Part shown: positions 1 through 8,370 of the stretch, in pieces
Layout: each line of letters starts with the position of its first letter
Position numbering within the stretch: the stretch's first letter is position 1
From: Saprospiraceae bacterium
GTDB lineage: Bacteria; Bacteroidota; Bacteroidia; Chitinophagales; Saprospiraceae
Direction: 5' to 3'
NCBI GenBank assembly: GCA_016787345.1
Contig: JAEUUU010000020.1
Span: forward strand, 1 to 64,000
DNA: 64,000 bases
Translations under genes and position numbers: made by a program
The notes under the pieces: generated by a model
Told to the model about the DNA's origin: nothing
What the model saw: only the letters and a program-made list of their open reading frames with translations
Databases searched by the model: none

Positions 1-107
<107 letters not shown>

Positions 108-295
108 ATATTCTTTAACCCGCTACCATCCGAAAACAATAACAGGTCATGCTTTCTTCCGTATCCTGGCTGAAAATCTATCCCTTACCTCTTTTCCTTA
201 TTTACCCTTACTGTCAATGAACTTTTTATTCAAACACACATTTGAAAAAATGTGCAAAATGAACTTCAATTTTTGCTTCTTTCCGAAGCGGGCTG

Positions 296-323
296 CAAAG
301 ATAGGAAGACCTTAACTTTACAA
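296..323 (-). promoter_or_regulatory. rRNA operon promoter, proximal (P1)
   Basis: On the minus strand TTG (323-321) is followed after 17 nt by TATCTTTG (303-296), a full match to the Bacteroidota -7 box TAnnTTTG. A second TTG at 327-325 would give a 21-nt spacer. Transcription would start near 289, giving a leader of about 180 nt before 16S. The assignment rests on motif and position. Confidence 0.75.
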
Positions 324-399
324 CCAAACTCATTCGCAATTTTTTTTGAAATTTTCTTTCTGACTTGCTTTTGAGTATCGCCTTCCGTTGAAAGCGGCG

Positions 400-430
400 C
401 AAAGGTAGAACGATTTTGATTCTGCGCAAA
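400..430 (-). promoter_or_regulatory. rRNA operon promoter, distal (P2)
   Basis: On the minus strand TTTG (430-427), a 19-nt spacer and TACCTTTG (407-400) make a textbook Bacteroidota sigma-A promoter with both elements complete. It lies about 104 bp upstream of P1, so the rRNA operon appears to have tandem promoters. Confidence 0.75.
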
Positions 431-720
431 GGTTGGCTCAAATTTTTTTCAGTTATTTTAAGGAATAATCCAAATTATCGTTCCTCGGCAAGGGTGATTC
501 AGGCTATTTACAAAACAATAATTTGAAAACCTCTGTGATCACCAGCAGGAGCCGTTCCTATCCTCTTGACATAAAAAATAAAAATTTTTTCCACCTGATT
601 ATACCTGATCAGCGAACCGGGCAGCCCGATATGGTTCCCCCTCAAATCCTGCAATTTAGTGCTACTGCCTCTTCCTAATCGTTCCATACCGTTCAGAAAA
701 CCCAAGTTTGGCAAAATGGC
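431..720. other. intergenic, no gene seen
   Basis: This is the stretch between the rRNA promoters and pth. It is AT-rich near the rRNA promoters and otherwise unremarkable. The only long reading frame (minus strand, 508-858) runs into pth and resembles no protein I know, so I treat it as chance. Confidence 0.6.
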
Positions 721-728
721 TAATTTTG
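721..728 (+). promoter_or_regulatory. -7 box directly before pth start
   Basis: TAATTTTG is a full match to TAnnTTTG and ends 4 nt before the pth ATG at 733. With the usual -7 geometry, transcription would begin at or next to the start codon, so the mRNA would be leaderless. A TTG at 708-710 is too close (10 nt) to be a normal -33 element. Confidence 0.45.
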
Positions 729-732
729 CGCC

Positions 733-1293
733 ATGAAATACCTGATTACCGGCCTTGGCAATATCGGATATGAATACGCCGGCACAAGACACAATATTGG
801 CTTCGATGCAGTCGATCATCTTTGCAAAAGCCTGGAAGGAACCTGGCGCAGCGATCATTACGGCGATTTAGCCGATCTGAAACACAAAGGGCGAACGCTT
901 ATCCTGCTCAAGCCCAACACCTATATGAATTTGAGCGGCAAAGCGGTTCGTTACTGGCTGCAAAAGGAAAAGATCACTGCCGAGAACTGCCTGGTCATCT
1001 GCGACGACCTGAACCTGCCTTTCGGAAAGCAAAGGTTGCGTGGCAAAGGTTCGGACGGCGGCCACAATGGGTTGAAGAGTATACAGGAATTACTTGGGTC
1101 GGATGTTTATCCGAGGCTGCGGATTGGAATTGGCAACAATTTCTCGCGCGGGCGCCAGTCCGATTTCGTATTGGGCAAATGGAGCGCCGACGAAGCGGCA
1201 GAATTACCCATCCTGCTGGAGAAGATCGATGAAACGATTAAGGCTTTTGTCACCATCGGACTGGAACGCGCAATGAACATTGCGGCCAAATAA
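733..1293 (+). CDS. pth: peptidyl-tRNA hydrolase
   Basis: Cleaves the ester bond of peptidyl-tRNAs released from stalled ribosomes and so recycles tRNA; cytosolic monomer. The 186-residue length is normal for the family. The N-terminus carries the signature GLGNIGYEYAGTRHN, with Asn8 and the catalytic His20. KPNTYMNLSG, then DDLNLPFG, and GGHNGLKS further on are the other conserved Pth blocks. The start is the only ATG in front of the conserved beta strand. The gene is convergent with the next gene and has a -7 box immediately upstream, so its transcript may be leaderless. Confidence 0.97.
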   Translation: MKYLITGLGNIGYEYAGTRHNIGFDAVDHLCKSLEGTWRSDHYGDLADLKHKGRTLILLKPNTYMNLSGKAVRYWLQKEKITAENCLVICDDLNLPFGKQRLRGKGSDGGHNGLKSIQELLGSDVYPRLRIGIGNNFSRGRQSDFVLGKWSADEAAELPILLEKIDETIKAFVTIGLERAMNIAAK

Positions 1294-1307
1294 TCATGCC
1301 ATATATA

Positions 1308-2414
1308 TTATAAGGTGTCGAGCCAGCGCCGCAGCGTATCTTCCAATGGAGCAGCGACGGGCAGATCGTCAGAGCGTAATCCCCGTGCCGCTCCGATTTT
1401 CCGGAGCCCCTCTTCCAGGTTAATCTTTTCCTGGGTTTGCACGTGGAATATTCCCTGGCGGTAGAAATACTCTGCCAGGTACTCTTGTTCTGTTTGGCCG
1501 GGAGTGGGTATCAGGATCGCCTTTTTCCCCAACGCCGACAAATCCATGATACTGCTATATCCCGAACGGCACACAATGACCTTGCTGGCCAGCAAAACAT
1601 CGTTTAGTTCACGGGAGGTCAGGTAGGAAACCACCTCGACATTGTCGGCTGCGAAGTAATGCTTCTTCGACTTCATCTTGCCTTGCACAAAAATAAATTT
1701 GTGTGGAAGGGCAATTGCTTGTTCCAGCAAACGGTGCTCAAGAATGCTACGCTGGGGTTCCGGTCCAGACAATACCACGGCAACGTCGTATTCTGGTTCG
1801 CGTTTGGAAAAAACCATTCGGGTAAGCGGGCCGATGAATTCCATCCGGCGATGAACAGGTGAATCGCCATGCGCCAGGTCGCCGGCAAGGTTCGGGTCGT
1901 TTTCAAAGTCAGGTATCCAAACTGCGTCAAAGCGGGCCAAAGCTTGTCGAAGCAGTCCGTTTACCGTCCACTCCAAAGTTCTGCCGGGTATGCGCAGATG
2001 CACCTGATGGGTCAGCATTACACTCGCAGCCTTCGTGCTGAAACAACCATACCGATTATCGGATATAATGCCCTGAATTTTGTGCTCGCGCACCAATCGA
2101 GCTGTTGCGCTGTATTCCGCTCTGATGGCATAGAGTATGCGGGGCAATTGACGGCCGATGTTCCAGACCATATTGGCCGTACGGTAATGAATACGGTATG
2201 AGGGTAAAACGAAAGATGGCGCCTCGGGAAATTCAGCCCTGAGCAACTGTAGCGCTGCGCCGTCGGAGGCCAACAATACTTCCGCCCCCAGTTGCTGCAG
2301 TCCCTTGATCAAAGGAATACATCTGGTGGCATGGCCAAGGCCCCAGTGAAGTGGTGCGATGAGGATTCGTTTCAAGATATCAGTACGGTATTCGGCAGTG
2401 TGTAAAGAGCGCAA
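1308..2414 (-). CDS. GT-B fold glycosyltransferase (MurG/GT28-like)
   Basis: Probable sugar-nucleotide-dependent glycosyltransferase; acceptor unknown. The N-terminal Rossmann half has HWGLGHATRCIPLI, the glycine-rich loop typical of MurG-like enzymes. The C-terminal half has CRSGYSSIMDLSALGK followed by PTPGQTEQEYLA, the nucleotide-sugar binding region. From the ATG at 2414 the protein has 368 residues. Homologues as I remember them begin MKRIL..., which matches an in-frame TTG at 2375 (355 residues), so the true start may be that TTG. It is convergent with pth, 14 bp apart, and has no sugar-pathway neighbour that would identify the substrate. Confidence 0.8.
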   Translation of the reverse strand: MRSLHTAEYRTDILKRILIAPLHWGLGHATRCIPLIKGLQQLGAEVLLASDGAALQLLRAEFPEAPSFVLPSYRIHYRTANMVWNIGRQLPRILYAIRAEYSATARLVREHKIQGIISDNRYGCFSTKAASVMLTHQVHLRIPGRTLEWTVNGLLRQALARFDAVWIPDFENDPNLAGDLAHGDSPVHRRMEFIGPLTRMVFSKREPEYDVAVVLSGPEPQRSILEHRLLEQAIALPHKFIFVQGKMKSKKHYFAADNVEVVSYLTSRELNDVLLASKVIVCRSGYSSIMDLSALGKKAILIPTPGQTEQEYLAEYFYRQGIFHVQTQEKINLEEGLRKIGAARGLRSDDLPVAAPLEDTLRRWLDTL

Positions 2415-2486
2415 CCCGTTAAATAATAAAGCCTATTCAAGGTTTTGACTACATTCGCCTTCGTAAAAGTAAAAACGATTCCCGCT

Positions 2487-2591
2487 ATGAAAAAAAGGAA
2501 TTATTGGCTGCTCGCTTTCAGCTTACTCGTAATGGCTGCTTTTGTACTCGTTAGTTGCAAGGCAGGTAAATGCGACTGCCCCAAGTGGTAA
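2487..2591 (+). CDS. 34-residue Cys-rich lipoprotein
   Basis: The reading frame encodes 34 residues: a basic start (MKKRNYW), a hydrophobic stretch of about 16, a lipobox-like LVSC with Cys24, and the tail KAGKCDCPKW. After lipidation only some 11 residues would remain, ending in CDCPKW. I recall similar tiny lipoproteins with a CDCPxW/F ending in other Bacteroidota, but no function. Possible roles such as metal binding by the two free cysteines are guesses. A weak -7-like TACATTCG lies at 2450-2457. The signal-peptide architecture and frame make it a credible gene. Confidence 0.7.
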   Translation: MKKRNYWLLAFSLLVMAAFVLVSCKAGKCDCPKW

Positions 2592-2696
2592 GTACATTTT
2601 CAATCACCCAGATTGGTTTTTTGAAGCGTTATTGTTGAGCCGGCATGCAGATTATATGCTGCTGCATTCTCCCCAAAAGAGGCTGCTCAACACGAC

Positions 2697-2765
2697 ACTA
2701 TTTCACACAAAGTAACAAAGCGCGCCAAGAATCTATATCCTGGTGCGCTTTGTGATTTTGTGCGA
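2697..2765 (-). terminator. hairpin repeat, probable terminator of Rne/Rng gene
   Basis: ACAAAGCGCGCC (2715-2726) pairs with GGTGCGCTTTGT (2742-2753) across a 15-nt loop; 12 bp with one G-T pair. It lies about 70 bp past the stop of the minus-strand ribonuclease gene. The left arm and its flank (CACAAAGTAACAAAGCGCGCC) resemble the repeat units near 60450, so this looks like a member of a dispersed hairpin family. No long T-run follows, which weakens the terminator reading. Confidence 0.55.
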
Positions 2766-2820
2766 AATTCAATTTCAGACTTAACGACTTTAAGAGACAA
2801 ATGAGTCCTCCCTCCGTGAC

Positions 2821-4371
2821 TCAGCTCAGCCGGATTTCGTCGTCATTACCTTCATAAAAGCGGTAATCGGTCAGGGCATAATCCGCGTGCGCCACCAGCC
2901 TTATCCATTTGTTGTATTTCAAGAACCAGCGCATCTGACGGCTGGGCCAGCCTTTTCTCAGGTATGCCTCTATAAATGGATGAACGCGCAGGTACAGCGG
3001 CGCTTTGGGACGCGACTGCATCACAAATTCAAGGTCGCGCTCGATATCGTCGGTCAGCAGGATTGAAGCATTGATCTTGCCGGTACCACCGCAAGAGGGG
3101 CATACTTCGGCAGTATTCACGGCAACTTCCGGGCGGGCGCGTTCACGGGTAATCTGCATTAGCCCGAACTTCGACAAAGGCAGAATGGTATGCTGCGAAC
3201 GGTCCTTGCGCATAAAATCCTCCATTGCCTTGGACAACTGCTTCTTGTGTTCAGGGTTTTTCATATCGATAAAATCGATAACAATAAGTCCCCCGATGTC
3301 CCGCAAACGGATTTGCCGGGCGATCTCCTCTGCCGCTTCCAGATTGACGCCCAGGATGGTCTGGTCAACATCACCGGAAGTAACCTTATGGCCGCTGTTG
3401 ACGTCGATCACGTGCATAGCTTCGGTCTTCTCAATCACCAGATATGCGCCGCTGTTCATAGTAGCAGTTTTACCAAAAGAAGCTTTTACCTGGCGGGTGA
3501 CGCCTGCATGATCGAAAATCGGCTTTGTCCCGGTGTACATCTGGACAATCTTCACATGCTCCGGGCTGTTGCTTTGCAGGTACGTTTTAATATCAGCAAA
3601 GAGATCTTTGTCGTTTACGATGATGCGGGAGAAGGAGTCGGTCAGCAGGTCGCGCAATACGCTGGCGGGCTTGTCCAGTTCGCTGAGCAGTTTGGCCGGC
3701 GGATTGACGGTTTTGAGCTGGCGATAAATTTCTTCCCAACGCCCCATGAGGTGCATTAGTTCTTCATGTAGTTCCTGTACTTTTTTACCCTCAGCGGCGG
3801 TACGGATTACCATGCCGAAATTTTTGGGGCGAATGCTTTCGGCCAGGGTATGCAGGCGTTTGCGTTCTTCCGGGCTACCGATTTTTTTTGATACGGAGAG
3901 GCTCTCGGTAAATGGCATAAGCACCATATAACGACCGGGCAGGGTAAGTTCGCAGGAGAGACGGGGGCCCTTGGTTGAAATGGGCTCTTTGAGAATTTGC
4001 ACCAAAACCGGCCAGCGTTTGTTTATAACCTGGTCAATCTTCCCGGTTTTAATGATTTCTTCTTCGTACTTGAAATTGTCGAGCCGGTGCGTGTTGATAC
4101 TTCCGTTCATCACACCGTTGGTCCACTTGTTCAGAGAGCGCAATTTTGGACCGAGATCGGTGTAATGCAAAAAGGCGTCTTTCCGGTGGCCGATATCGAT
4201 GAAAGCTGCGTTCAGCCCGGGCATCAGTTTTCGGATCTTGCCGATGAGGATATCGCCTACGGTGAAGTTGTTGTTCGTTTTTTGGTGGTGGAGTTCGGCC
4301 AGTTTTCCGCCTTCCAGCAGCGCGATTTCGACGCCGGTGGCCGTGGCACTTATAATGAGTTCTTTTTCCAC
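2821..4371 (-). CDS. rng: Rne/Rng family ribonuclease (RNase G type)
   Basis: Endoribonuclease of the RNase E/G family, acting in rRNA and mRNA processing. An S1-like domain (GDILIGKIRKLMPGLNAAF, then DAFLHYTDL) is followed by the catalytic region: DVNSG, then IGGLIVIDFIDM, which supply the metal-binding aspartates. The Zn-link CPSCGGTG and a short C-terminal domain follow. The start is set at the GTG at 4371 (VEKELIISAT..., 516 residues), which matches where homologues begin. An ATG at 4551 would add 60 low-complexity, proline-rich residues that do not look like protein. The order HU, TPR protein, small basic protein, Rng on one strand is, as I recall, common in Bacteroidota. Confidence 0.93.
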   Translation of the reverse strand: MEKELIISATATGVEIALLEGGKLAELHHQKTNNNFTVGDILIGKIRKLMPGLNAAFIDIGHRKDAFLHYTDLGPKLRSLNKWTNGVMNGSINTHRLDNFKYEEEIIKTGKIDQVINKRWPVLVQILKEPISTKGPRLSCELTLPGRYMVLMPFTESLSVSKKIGSPEERKRLHTLAESIRPKNFGMVIRTAAEGKKVQELHEELMHLMGRWEEIYRQLKTVNPPAKLLSELDKPASVLRDLLTDSFSRIIVNDKDLFADIKTYLQSNSPEHVKIVQMYTGTKPIFDHAGVTRQVKASFGKTATMNSGAYLVIEKTEAMHVIDVNSGHKVTSGDVDQTILGVNLEAAEEIARQIRLRDIGGLIVIDFIDMKNPEHKKQLSKAMEDFMRKDRSQHTILPLSKFGLMQITRERARPEVAVNTAEVCPSCGGTGKINASILLTDDIERDLEFVMQSRPKAPLYLRVHPFIEAYLRKGWPSRQMRWFLKYNKWIRLVAHADYALTDYRFYEGNDDEIRLS

Positions 4372-4873
4372 GTAAATGGGTGGTGGTTTTGCGGGCAGGG
4401 CGTTAGAAAACAAAAAAAGCCCCTTCGACCGAATACCGGGAGTCGGTACGGGCGTCAAAGTGGGCCGTCGAAAGAATGCAACAAATTGCAGGTTACCATC
4501 TGCCGGAATAGGCCCGGCGGGTAAAGTCAAAGCAATCGGGCAAGGAGGCAATAAGGGTTGATCCGGAATGGCGGAACAATAAACCTTTGGAATTCAGGGA
4601 ATGAGCTTGCCCTTTGTTTGAGCGCACTGCACAAGAGGTGGACTTAGTGTGTCCGACGAAGCAAAATTTATTTTCAAAAAATGAGCGGATCGGGTTGCTG
4701 GGTTTGCAGCCATGCTCATTTTTTCAAAGTCTGGTTTGCTTCCTGAAAAAGGGCTTTCCACGAGCATGATACTCGCGGAAAGCCCCGCATTCGACGGTTG
4801 CGTCCGGCGCTGCCCCCGGCAGAAACGGTTGTTTCCAAAAGGCTTGGAAACGCCTCTGCCTATGGTTCAGACA
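4372..4873. other. intergenic with two hairpins
   Basis: No gene is supported here. An inverted repeat (AAAAAATGAGC at 4676-4686, GCTCATTTTTT at 4714-4724) has T-runs on both strands and could end transcription both ways. A second, stronger hairpin at 4751-4785 is listed separately. The rest is the upstream region of the ribonuclease gene, without a clear -7 box. Confidence 0.55.
4745..4786 (-). terminator. intrinsic terminator after the 31-residue gene
   Basis: GGGCTTTCCACGAG (4751-4764) pairs with CTCGCGGAAAGCCC (4772-4785) over a 7-nt loop, 14 positions with one A-C mismatch. On the minus strand it is followed by TTTTTC. It lies about 90 nt downstream of the small basic gene and separates it from the ribonuclease gene. 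Confidence 0.8.
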
Positions 4874-4969
4874 CTAGCGGTTCTTTTTCTTGTGACGGTT
4901 CTTGCGCAGGCGTTTCTTACGCTTGTGCGTAGCGATTTTGTGACGTTTGCGTTTTTTTCCGCAAGGCAT
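4874..4969 (-). CDS. 31-residue basic protein, AURKAIP1/COX24-like
   Basis: Encodes 31 residues, of which about two thirds are Lys, Arg or His: it begins MPCGKKRKRHKIATHKRKKR and ends RHKKKNR. The KRKRHKxxTHKRKKRLRKNRHK pattern is that of the small Bacteroidota proteins annotated as AURKAIP1/COX24 domain proteins, which are related to mitochondrial mS38 and mycobacterial bS22. This makes it very probably a small-subunit ribosomal protein. It is followed by a strong terminator and sits between the TPR protein and Rng. It is too short for most gene callers. Binding to the ribosome is inferred from the family. Confidence 0.85.
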   Translation of the reverse strand: MPCGKKRKRHKIATHKRKKRLRKNRHKKKNR

Positions 4970-5035
4970 AATGTATTCAGTTATAATGTGATGAATATGA
5001 GTTCGTTACTGGCCCGAACAAGTCGGAGCCAACTT

Positions 5036-5818
5036 TTATTTACATCGTTTGGCGTACTCTGCCGCTTTGGCTTCCTGGCCTGCCCCTTGATAAGCGCGGG
5101 CAAGAAGGCAAGGAGTATTCGGGTTTTGCGGATCGAGCGACATGGCCTTTTCCAGTCGTTCGATGGCGCGATCCCATTGGCCGGTCTTGATGGCCAGACG
5201 CCCCAGTGCATTATACACAGACGGGTTGTCGGGATACTGCTTTTCGAGGTCGCGTAACAGTAGTACGGCCTTCATAGGATTATCTGCCGGCGGGTTTTCG
5301 GCGTACACCAAGGCCAAATTAACCTGGTGTTCCGGCCGACCGGGATTTAATGCAGCAGCCTTTTCAAAAGCGCTGACGGCATGTTGAGCGCAGTAATCGC
5401 GCAATGCAGCGTCGTGGGCGCCCGACAGGCTGTTGAAAAACAGTGCACCGGCTACCGACCATGCACTGTCTGTTTTTTCCAGCTCGGCTACCTGCTCGGC
5501 ATAGCCGGCGGCCGCAGGCAACTGCCCAACGTCGAACCATTGGGCCGACAAACCTTTCAATAATTCGATACGGTTCTTTTCGTCGGCAGTATTTTCCAAA
5601 GATTTTTCGGAGGCTTCGATACCGGAACTTTGTTCGGGCGAAAGCGCAGATTTAGCAGCGAGGACAATCCGGCTGAATTCAATATCCTGACCCTGTCCGG
5701 TTGTTTCGGCGGCCTGTTCTGCTTTTACGGATGCCGGGGGGATCGTAGAAAATCCCCAATATAGCACGCCGAAGAGCAACAATGCCCCTGTAATTGCCAA
5801 ATATTGCGCTTTACCCAT
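5036..5818 (-). CDS. membrane-anchored TPR protein
   Basis: 260 residues. An N-terminal hydrophobic segment (about 7-25) is not followed by a signal-peptidase site and probably anchors the protein in the inner membrane. The C-terminal half (about 145-258) has three tetratricopeptide repeats, recognisable from AFEKAAALNP, then YNALGRLAIKTGQWDRAI, then LEKAMSLDPQNP. It is probably a protein-interaction scaffold; partner unknown. It lies 36 bp downstream of HU on the same strand and is likely cotranscribed with it. Confidence 0.85.
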   Translation of the reverse strand: MGKAQYLAITGALLLFGVLYWGFSTIPPASVKAEQAAETTGQGQDIEFSRIVLAAKSALSPEQSSGIEASEKSLENTADEKNRIELLKGLSAQWFDVGQLPAAAGYAEQVAELEKTDSAWSVAGALFFNSLSGAHDAALRDYCAQHAVSAFEKAAALNPGRPEHQVNLALVYAENPPADNPMKAVLLLRDLEKQYPDNPSVYNALGRLAIKTGQWDRAIERLEKAMSLDPQNPNTPCLLARAYQGAGQEAKAAEYAKRCK

Positions 5819-5854
5819 TTTTATCGTTCATCAACTCGGCTCCCCGACCTTTGA

Positions 5855-6166
5855 TTAATCTTCGCTTTCGTCTTTGGGCAGCGCATGTACGTTCTTCTTC
5901 ACGTGATCGGTGAATACTTTCGCCGGTTTGAAAGAAGGAATGTAATGCTCCGGAATGACGATGGCTGCCCCTTTTTTGATGTGGCGACCTACTTTTTTAG
6001 CGCGACGCTTGATGACAAAACTGCCGAAACCGCGGATATACACGTTTTCGCCGCTTTGGAGCGTGTTCTTAATTTCCTTGAAAAGCGCTTCAAGTGACAC
6101 CAGGACGTCCACTTTCGCGATCCCGGTTTTTTCGGAAATTGCGTTCACGAGGTCAGCCTTTCTCAT
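5855..6166 (-). CDS. hup: HU family DNA-binding protein
   Basis: Histone-like protein that bends DNA and compacts the nucleoid; works as a dimer. It is 103 residues, slightly longer than the usual 90-95. The N-terminal helices (MRKADLVNAISEKTGIAK) are followed by the HU signature GFGSFVIKRRAKKVGRHIKKG, with the beta arm. The C-terminal tail is acidic (KDESED). A promoter match lies 64-93 bp upstream. It is the first gene of the minus-strand HU/TPR/small protein cluster. HU and IHF subunits cannot be separated from sequence alone here. Confidence 0.93.
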   Translation of the reverse strand: MRKADLVNAISEKTGIAKVDVLVSLEALFKEIKNTLQSGENVYIRGFGSFVIKRRAKKVGRHIKKGAAIVIPEHYIPSFKPAKVFTDHVKKNVHALPKDESED

Positions 6167-6229
6167 GTTTTACTTCGTTGATTTTTAGTCAATTATGAAC
6201 AATTTGAGGATGTTCCTCAAAAGGAGCCG

Positions 6230-6260
6230 CAAAGATCGAAGAATTTTTGACCCGGACAAA
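6230..6260 (-). promoter_or_regulatory. promoter of HU gene
   Basis: On the minus strand TTTG (6260-6257), 19 nt and GATCTTTG (6237-6230), a 5-of-6 match to the fixed positions of TAnnTTTG. Predicted start near 6223, leader about 55 nt. Confidence 0.55.
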
Positions 6261-6465
6261 CATTTTCCGGAAAAAATCCCGGCAAACAGGGCAATAACAC
6301 TCCGCACTTCTTCTTCCGGCCGCAATTTGGGCAACGGGTCAAAACTCGCTCGAATTCAGCACTTTACAAACTCTATTGGCTAAAAAAAATCTTCCGGACC
6401 GCCGCGCTGCCGAATTTATCTACTTTTGCCGACCCGTAGTAATACTTTATAAAGATAATTGAACC

Positions 6466-7341
6466 ATGCTTCTCTCCATGACCGGCTACGGCCGCGCATC
6501 AGGCAGTTTCGGCGACAAAACGATTACCGTCGAAGTCCGTGCGCTGAATTCCAAAATGACGGACCTCAAACTGCGTCTGCCAGGCGATTACAAAGAAAAA
6601 GAGATCGAACTGCGCAAAATAGTGACCGATCATGCCGAGCGCGGCAAAATCGATCTGTTGGTTGACATCCAGAACGTCAATGGCGCCGCGGCTGTAAGCC
6701 TCAACGAGGGCCTGTTCAAAGGCTACCACGCCGCGCTGACCCGACTATGCAATGAACTCAACATTCAGCAGAGCGACCTTCTTTCCGCCATCCTGCGCAT
6801 CCCCAACGTCGTCGCCACCTCCGTTAGCGATGTGGATGAAGACGAGTGGAACGTGGTCAGTTCCGTTGTCGTGCGCGCGCTCGATACCTTTAAATCGTTC
6901 CGCCGACAGGAGGGGCATGCCCTGGAAGCCGATTTGCGGGTACGCGTGGCCAATATTCTGCTTTTGCTCAGCGATTTGGGGCCATATGAAACCGAACGCT
7001 TCTCCCGAATGAGAGAGCGGATAAGCAACAATATGGAAGAGTTTTTCGGGAAGGAAAACCTCGACAAAAACCGATTTGAGCAAGAAGTGCTGTACTACCT
7101 TGAAAAAATGGATATCACAGAAGAGAAGGTTCGACTGGAACAGCACTGCAAATATTTCCTGGAACAAATTGACAACAAGACCCAATCGGCCGGGCGTACA
7201 CTGAGCTTTATTGCGCAGGAAATGGGGCGTGAAATCAATACCCTGGGCGCAAAAGCTTACGATGCCTACATCCAGAAACTGGTGGTTCAGATGAAAGACG
7301 AACTGGAAAAAATTAAAGAACAGCTCGCCAACGTACTTTAA
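6466..7341 (+). CDS. yicC: YicC/YloC family endoribonuclease
   Basis: Member of the YicC family, shown in E. coli to be an endoribonuclease acting on structured RNA, including the small RNA RyhB. 291 residues, the usual length. The family N-terminus SMTGYGRA is at residues 4-11, followed by VEVRALNSK. The C-terminal DUF1732-type block has KxQSAGRTLSFIAQEMGREINTLGAKA-like features (only the core QEMGREINTLGAKA is certain as a signature). The ATG precedes the MTGYGR block directly. A -7 match TACTTTTG lies at 6421-6428, without a clear -33 element. Confidence 0.95.
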   Translation: MLLSMTGYGRASGSFGDKTITVEVRALNSKMTDLKLRLPGDYKEKEIELRKIVTDHAERGKIDLLVDIQNVNGAAAVSLNEGLFKGYHAALTRLCNELNIQQSDLLSAILRIPNVVATSVSDVDEDEWNVVSSVVVRALDTFKSFRRQEGHALEADLRVRVANILLLLSDLGPYETERFSRMRERISNNMEEFFGKENLDKNRFEQEVLYYLEKMDITEEKVRLEQHCKYFLEQIDNKTQSAGRTLSFIAQEMGREINTLGAKAYDAYIQKLVVQMKDELEKIKEQLANVL

Positions 7342-7446
7342 ATAGTACGATTAAACTAAAACGTTAAAGTAAAAACCCGTGAAAATAAGCGCAGGGAGTG
7401 GGCCGTCTATCTTCGACAGACCATACTAATCAGAAAAACTACCGCG

Positions 7447-8370
7447 ATGGAAATCCGCCTCTTCCGGGCTTTCCTCCTGAACTTCCTGCTTTTCACCGCC
7501 GGCGCCGCGCAACTCTGCGCTCAAGCGGGCGATCTGCGTACGGATCGGGATTTTTTTCGCCAAAAACTCCCGGAATTCAACCGCTGGCTGGCCAACAACC
7601 ACCTCGATCATCTTTTTTTCGCCGACAGTATCGGGGTTACGACCGATAAAGCGACACTTTACATCCGGCCAGCCTTCGGCGGTTCGCATGTGTGCGATGC
7701 AACCCAAAATACATGGAATGAACTCGAATCGGCCAACCGGCAGGTCAACGGCCAGTATTTTCACGAACGGCTGCTGCACAAATGGGCTTTTCTGGCGGAA
7801 ATACGCGAAGAGCAGGCCGAAGTTGTGGTACGATGCCACGATCCAGCGCATTTCCTGGCCAGGATGTACAGCCGCGACGGCCGTATACCGGTTGAAGGCC
7901 GAAGCCTGCGCAGTCCGGTAGCCGTGCAGGTAGAATTGCCGGTTTCGCTCGAAGGCGTGAATGCAGGCGACAACCTGACCCTCATTCGCGGAAAAAATGC
8001 CGGACAGGTATGTACCAAAGCGCGCAATTATCTCATTAATTATTACAAACCCAAAGGAACGCCCGTACTCTGGAAAGCCCATATCGACAGTTCTTATGCT
8101 ACTCAGGACGAGTTCGTAATCGAAGTCACCCATTTGTCGTATGAAATTTGCCCCGACGGGTACTTCGAGTATCACCGCATTTATTTCCGCTGCCTTCAGA
8201 AAGGCGAGGACGTGGAAGTATCCTGGGAGTTTCAGGGCAAATATGGCAGCGGGATTATTTTTCCTCCCCGCAAAAACGACTATAAAGACATGGATTTGCG
8301 TTACAAATCCAGTCTCGAAGATTATCAAAAACGCCTTTTTAAGCAATTAACGGATTACCTTCGCCAATGA
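7447..8370 (+). CDS. secreted protein of unknown function
   Basis: 307 residues. Residues 1-25 form a signal peptide with a likely cut after AQLCAQA. The mature part has no family I recognise: it mixes helices and strands, has four scattered cysteines (VCDATQ, VVRCHD, QVCTKA, RCLQKG) and ends YQKRLFKQLTDYLRQ. There is no T9SS sorting domain and no lipobox, so a periplasmic location is likely. Its stop overlaps the next start by 4 bp, so it is translationally coupled to the membrane protein and the two probably work together. A -7-like TATCTTCG lies at 7408-7415. Confidence 0.8.
   Translation: MEIRLFRAFLLNFLLFTAGAAQLCAQAGDLRTDRDFFRQKLPEFNRWLANNHLDHLFFADSIGVTTDKATLYIRPAFGGSHVCDATQNTWNELESANRQVNGQYFHERLLHKWAFLAEIREEQAEVVVRCHDPAHFLARMYSRDGRIPVEGRSLRSPVAVQVELPVSLEGVNAGDNLTLIRGKNAGQVCTKARNYLINYYKPKGTPVLWKAHIDSSYATQDEFVIEVTHLSYEICPDGYFEYHRIYFRCLQKGEDVEVSWEFQGKYGSGIIFPPRKNDYKDMDLRYKSSLEDYQKRLFKQLTDYLRQ

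Noticed and set aside
508-858. 116-residue minus-strand frame before the rRNA promoters
   Set aside because: Overlaps the start of pth and has no recognisable features.
2821-4551. ATG at 4551 as the start of the ribonuclease
   Set aside because: It would add 60 proline-rich residues with no similarity to the family; the GTG at 4371 gives the usual N-terminus.
4712-5257. 181-residue plus-strand frame
   Set aside because: Runs across a terminator hairpin, the 31-residue gene and the TPR gene; no similarity to any protein known to me.
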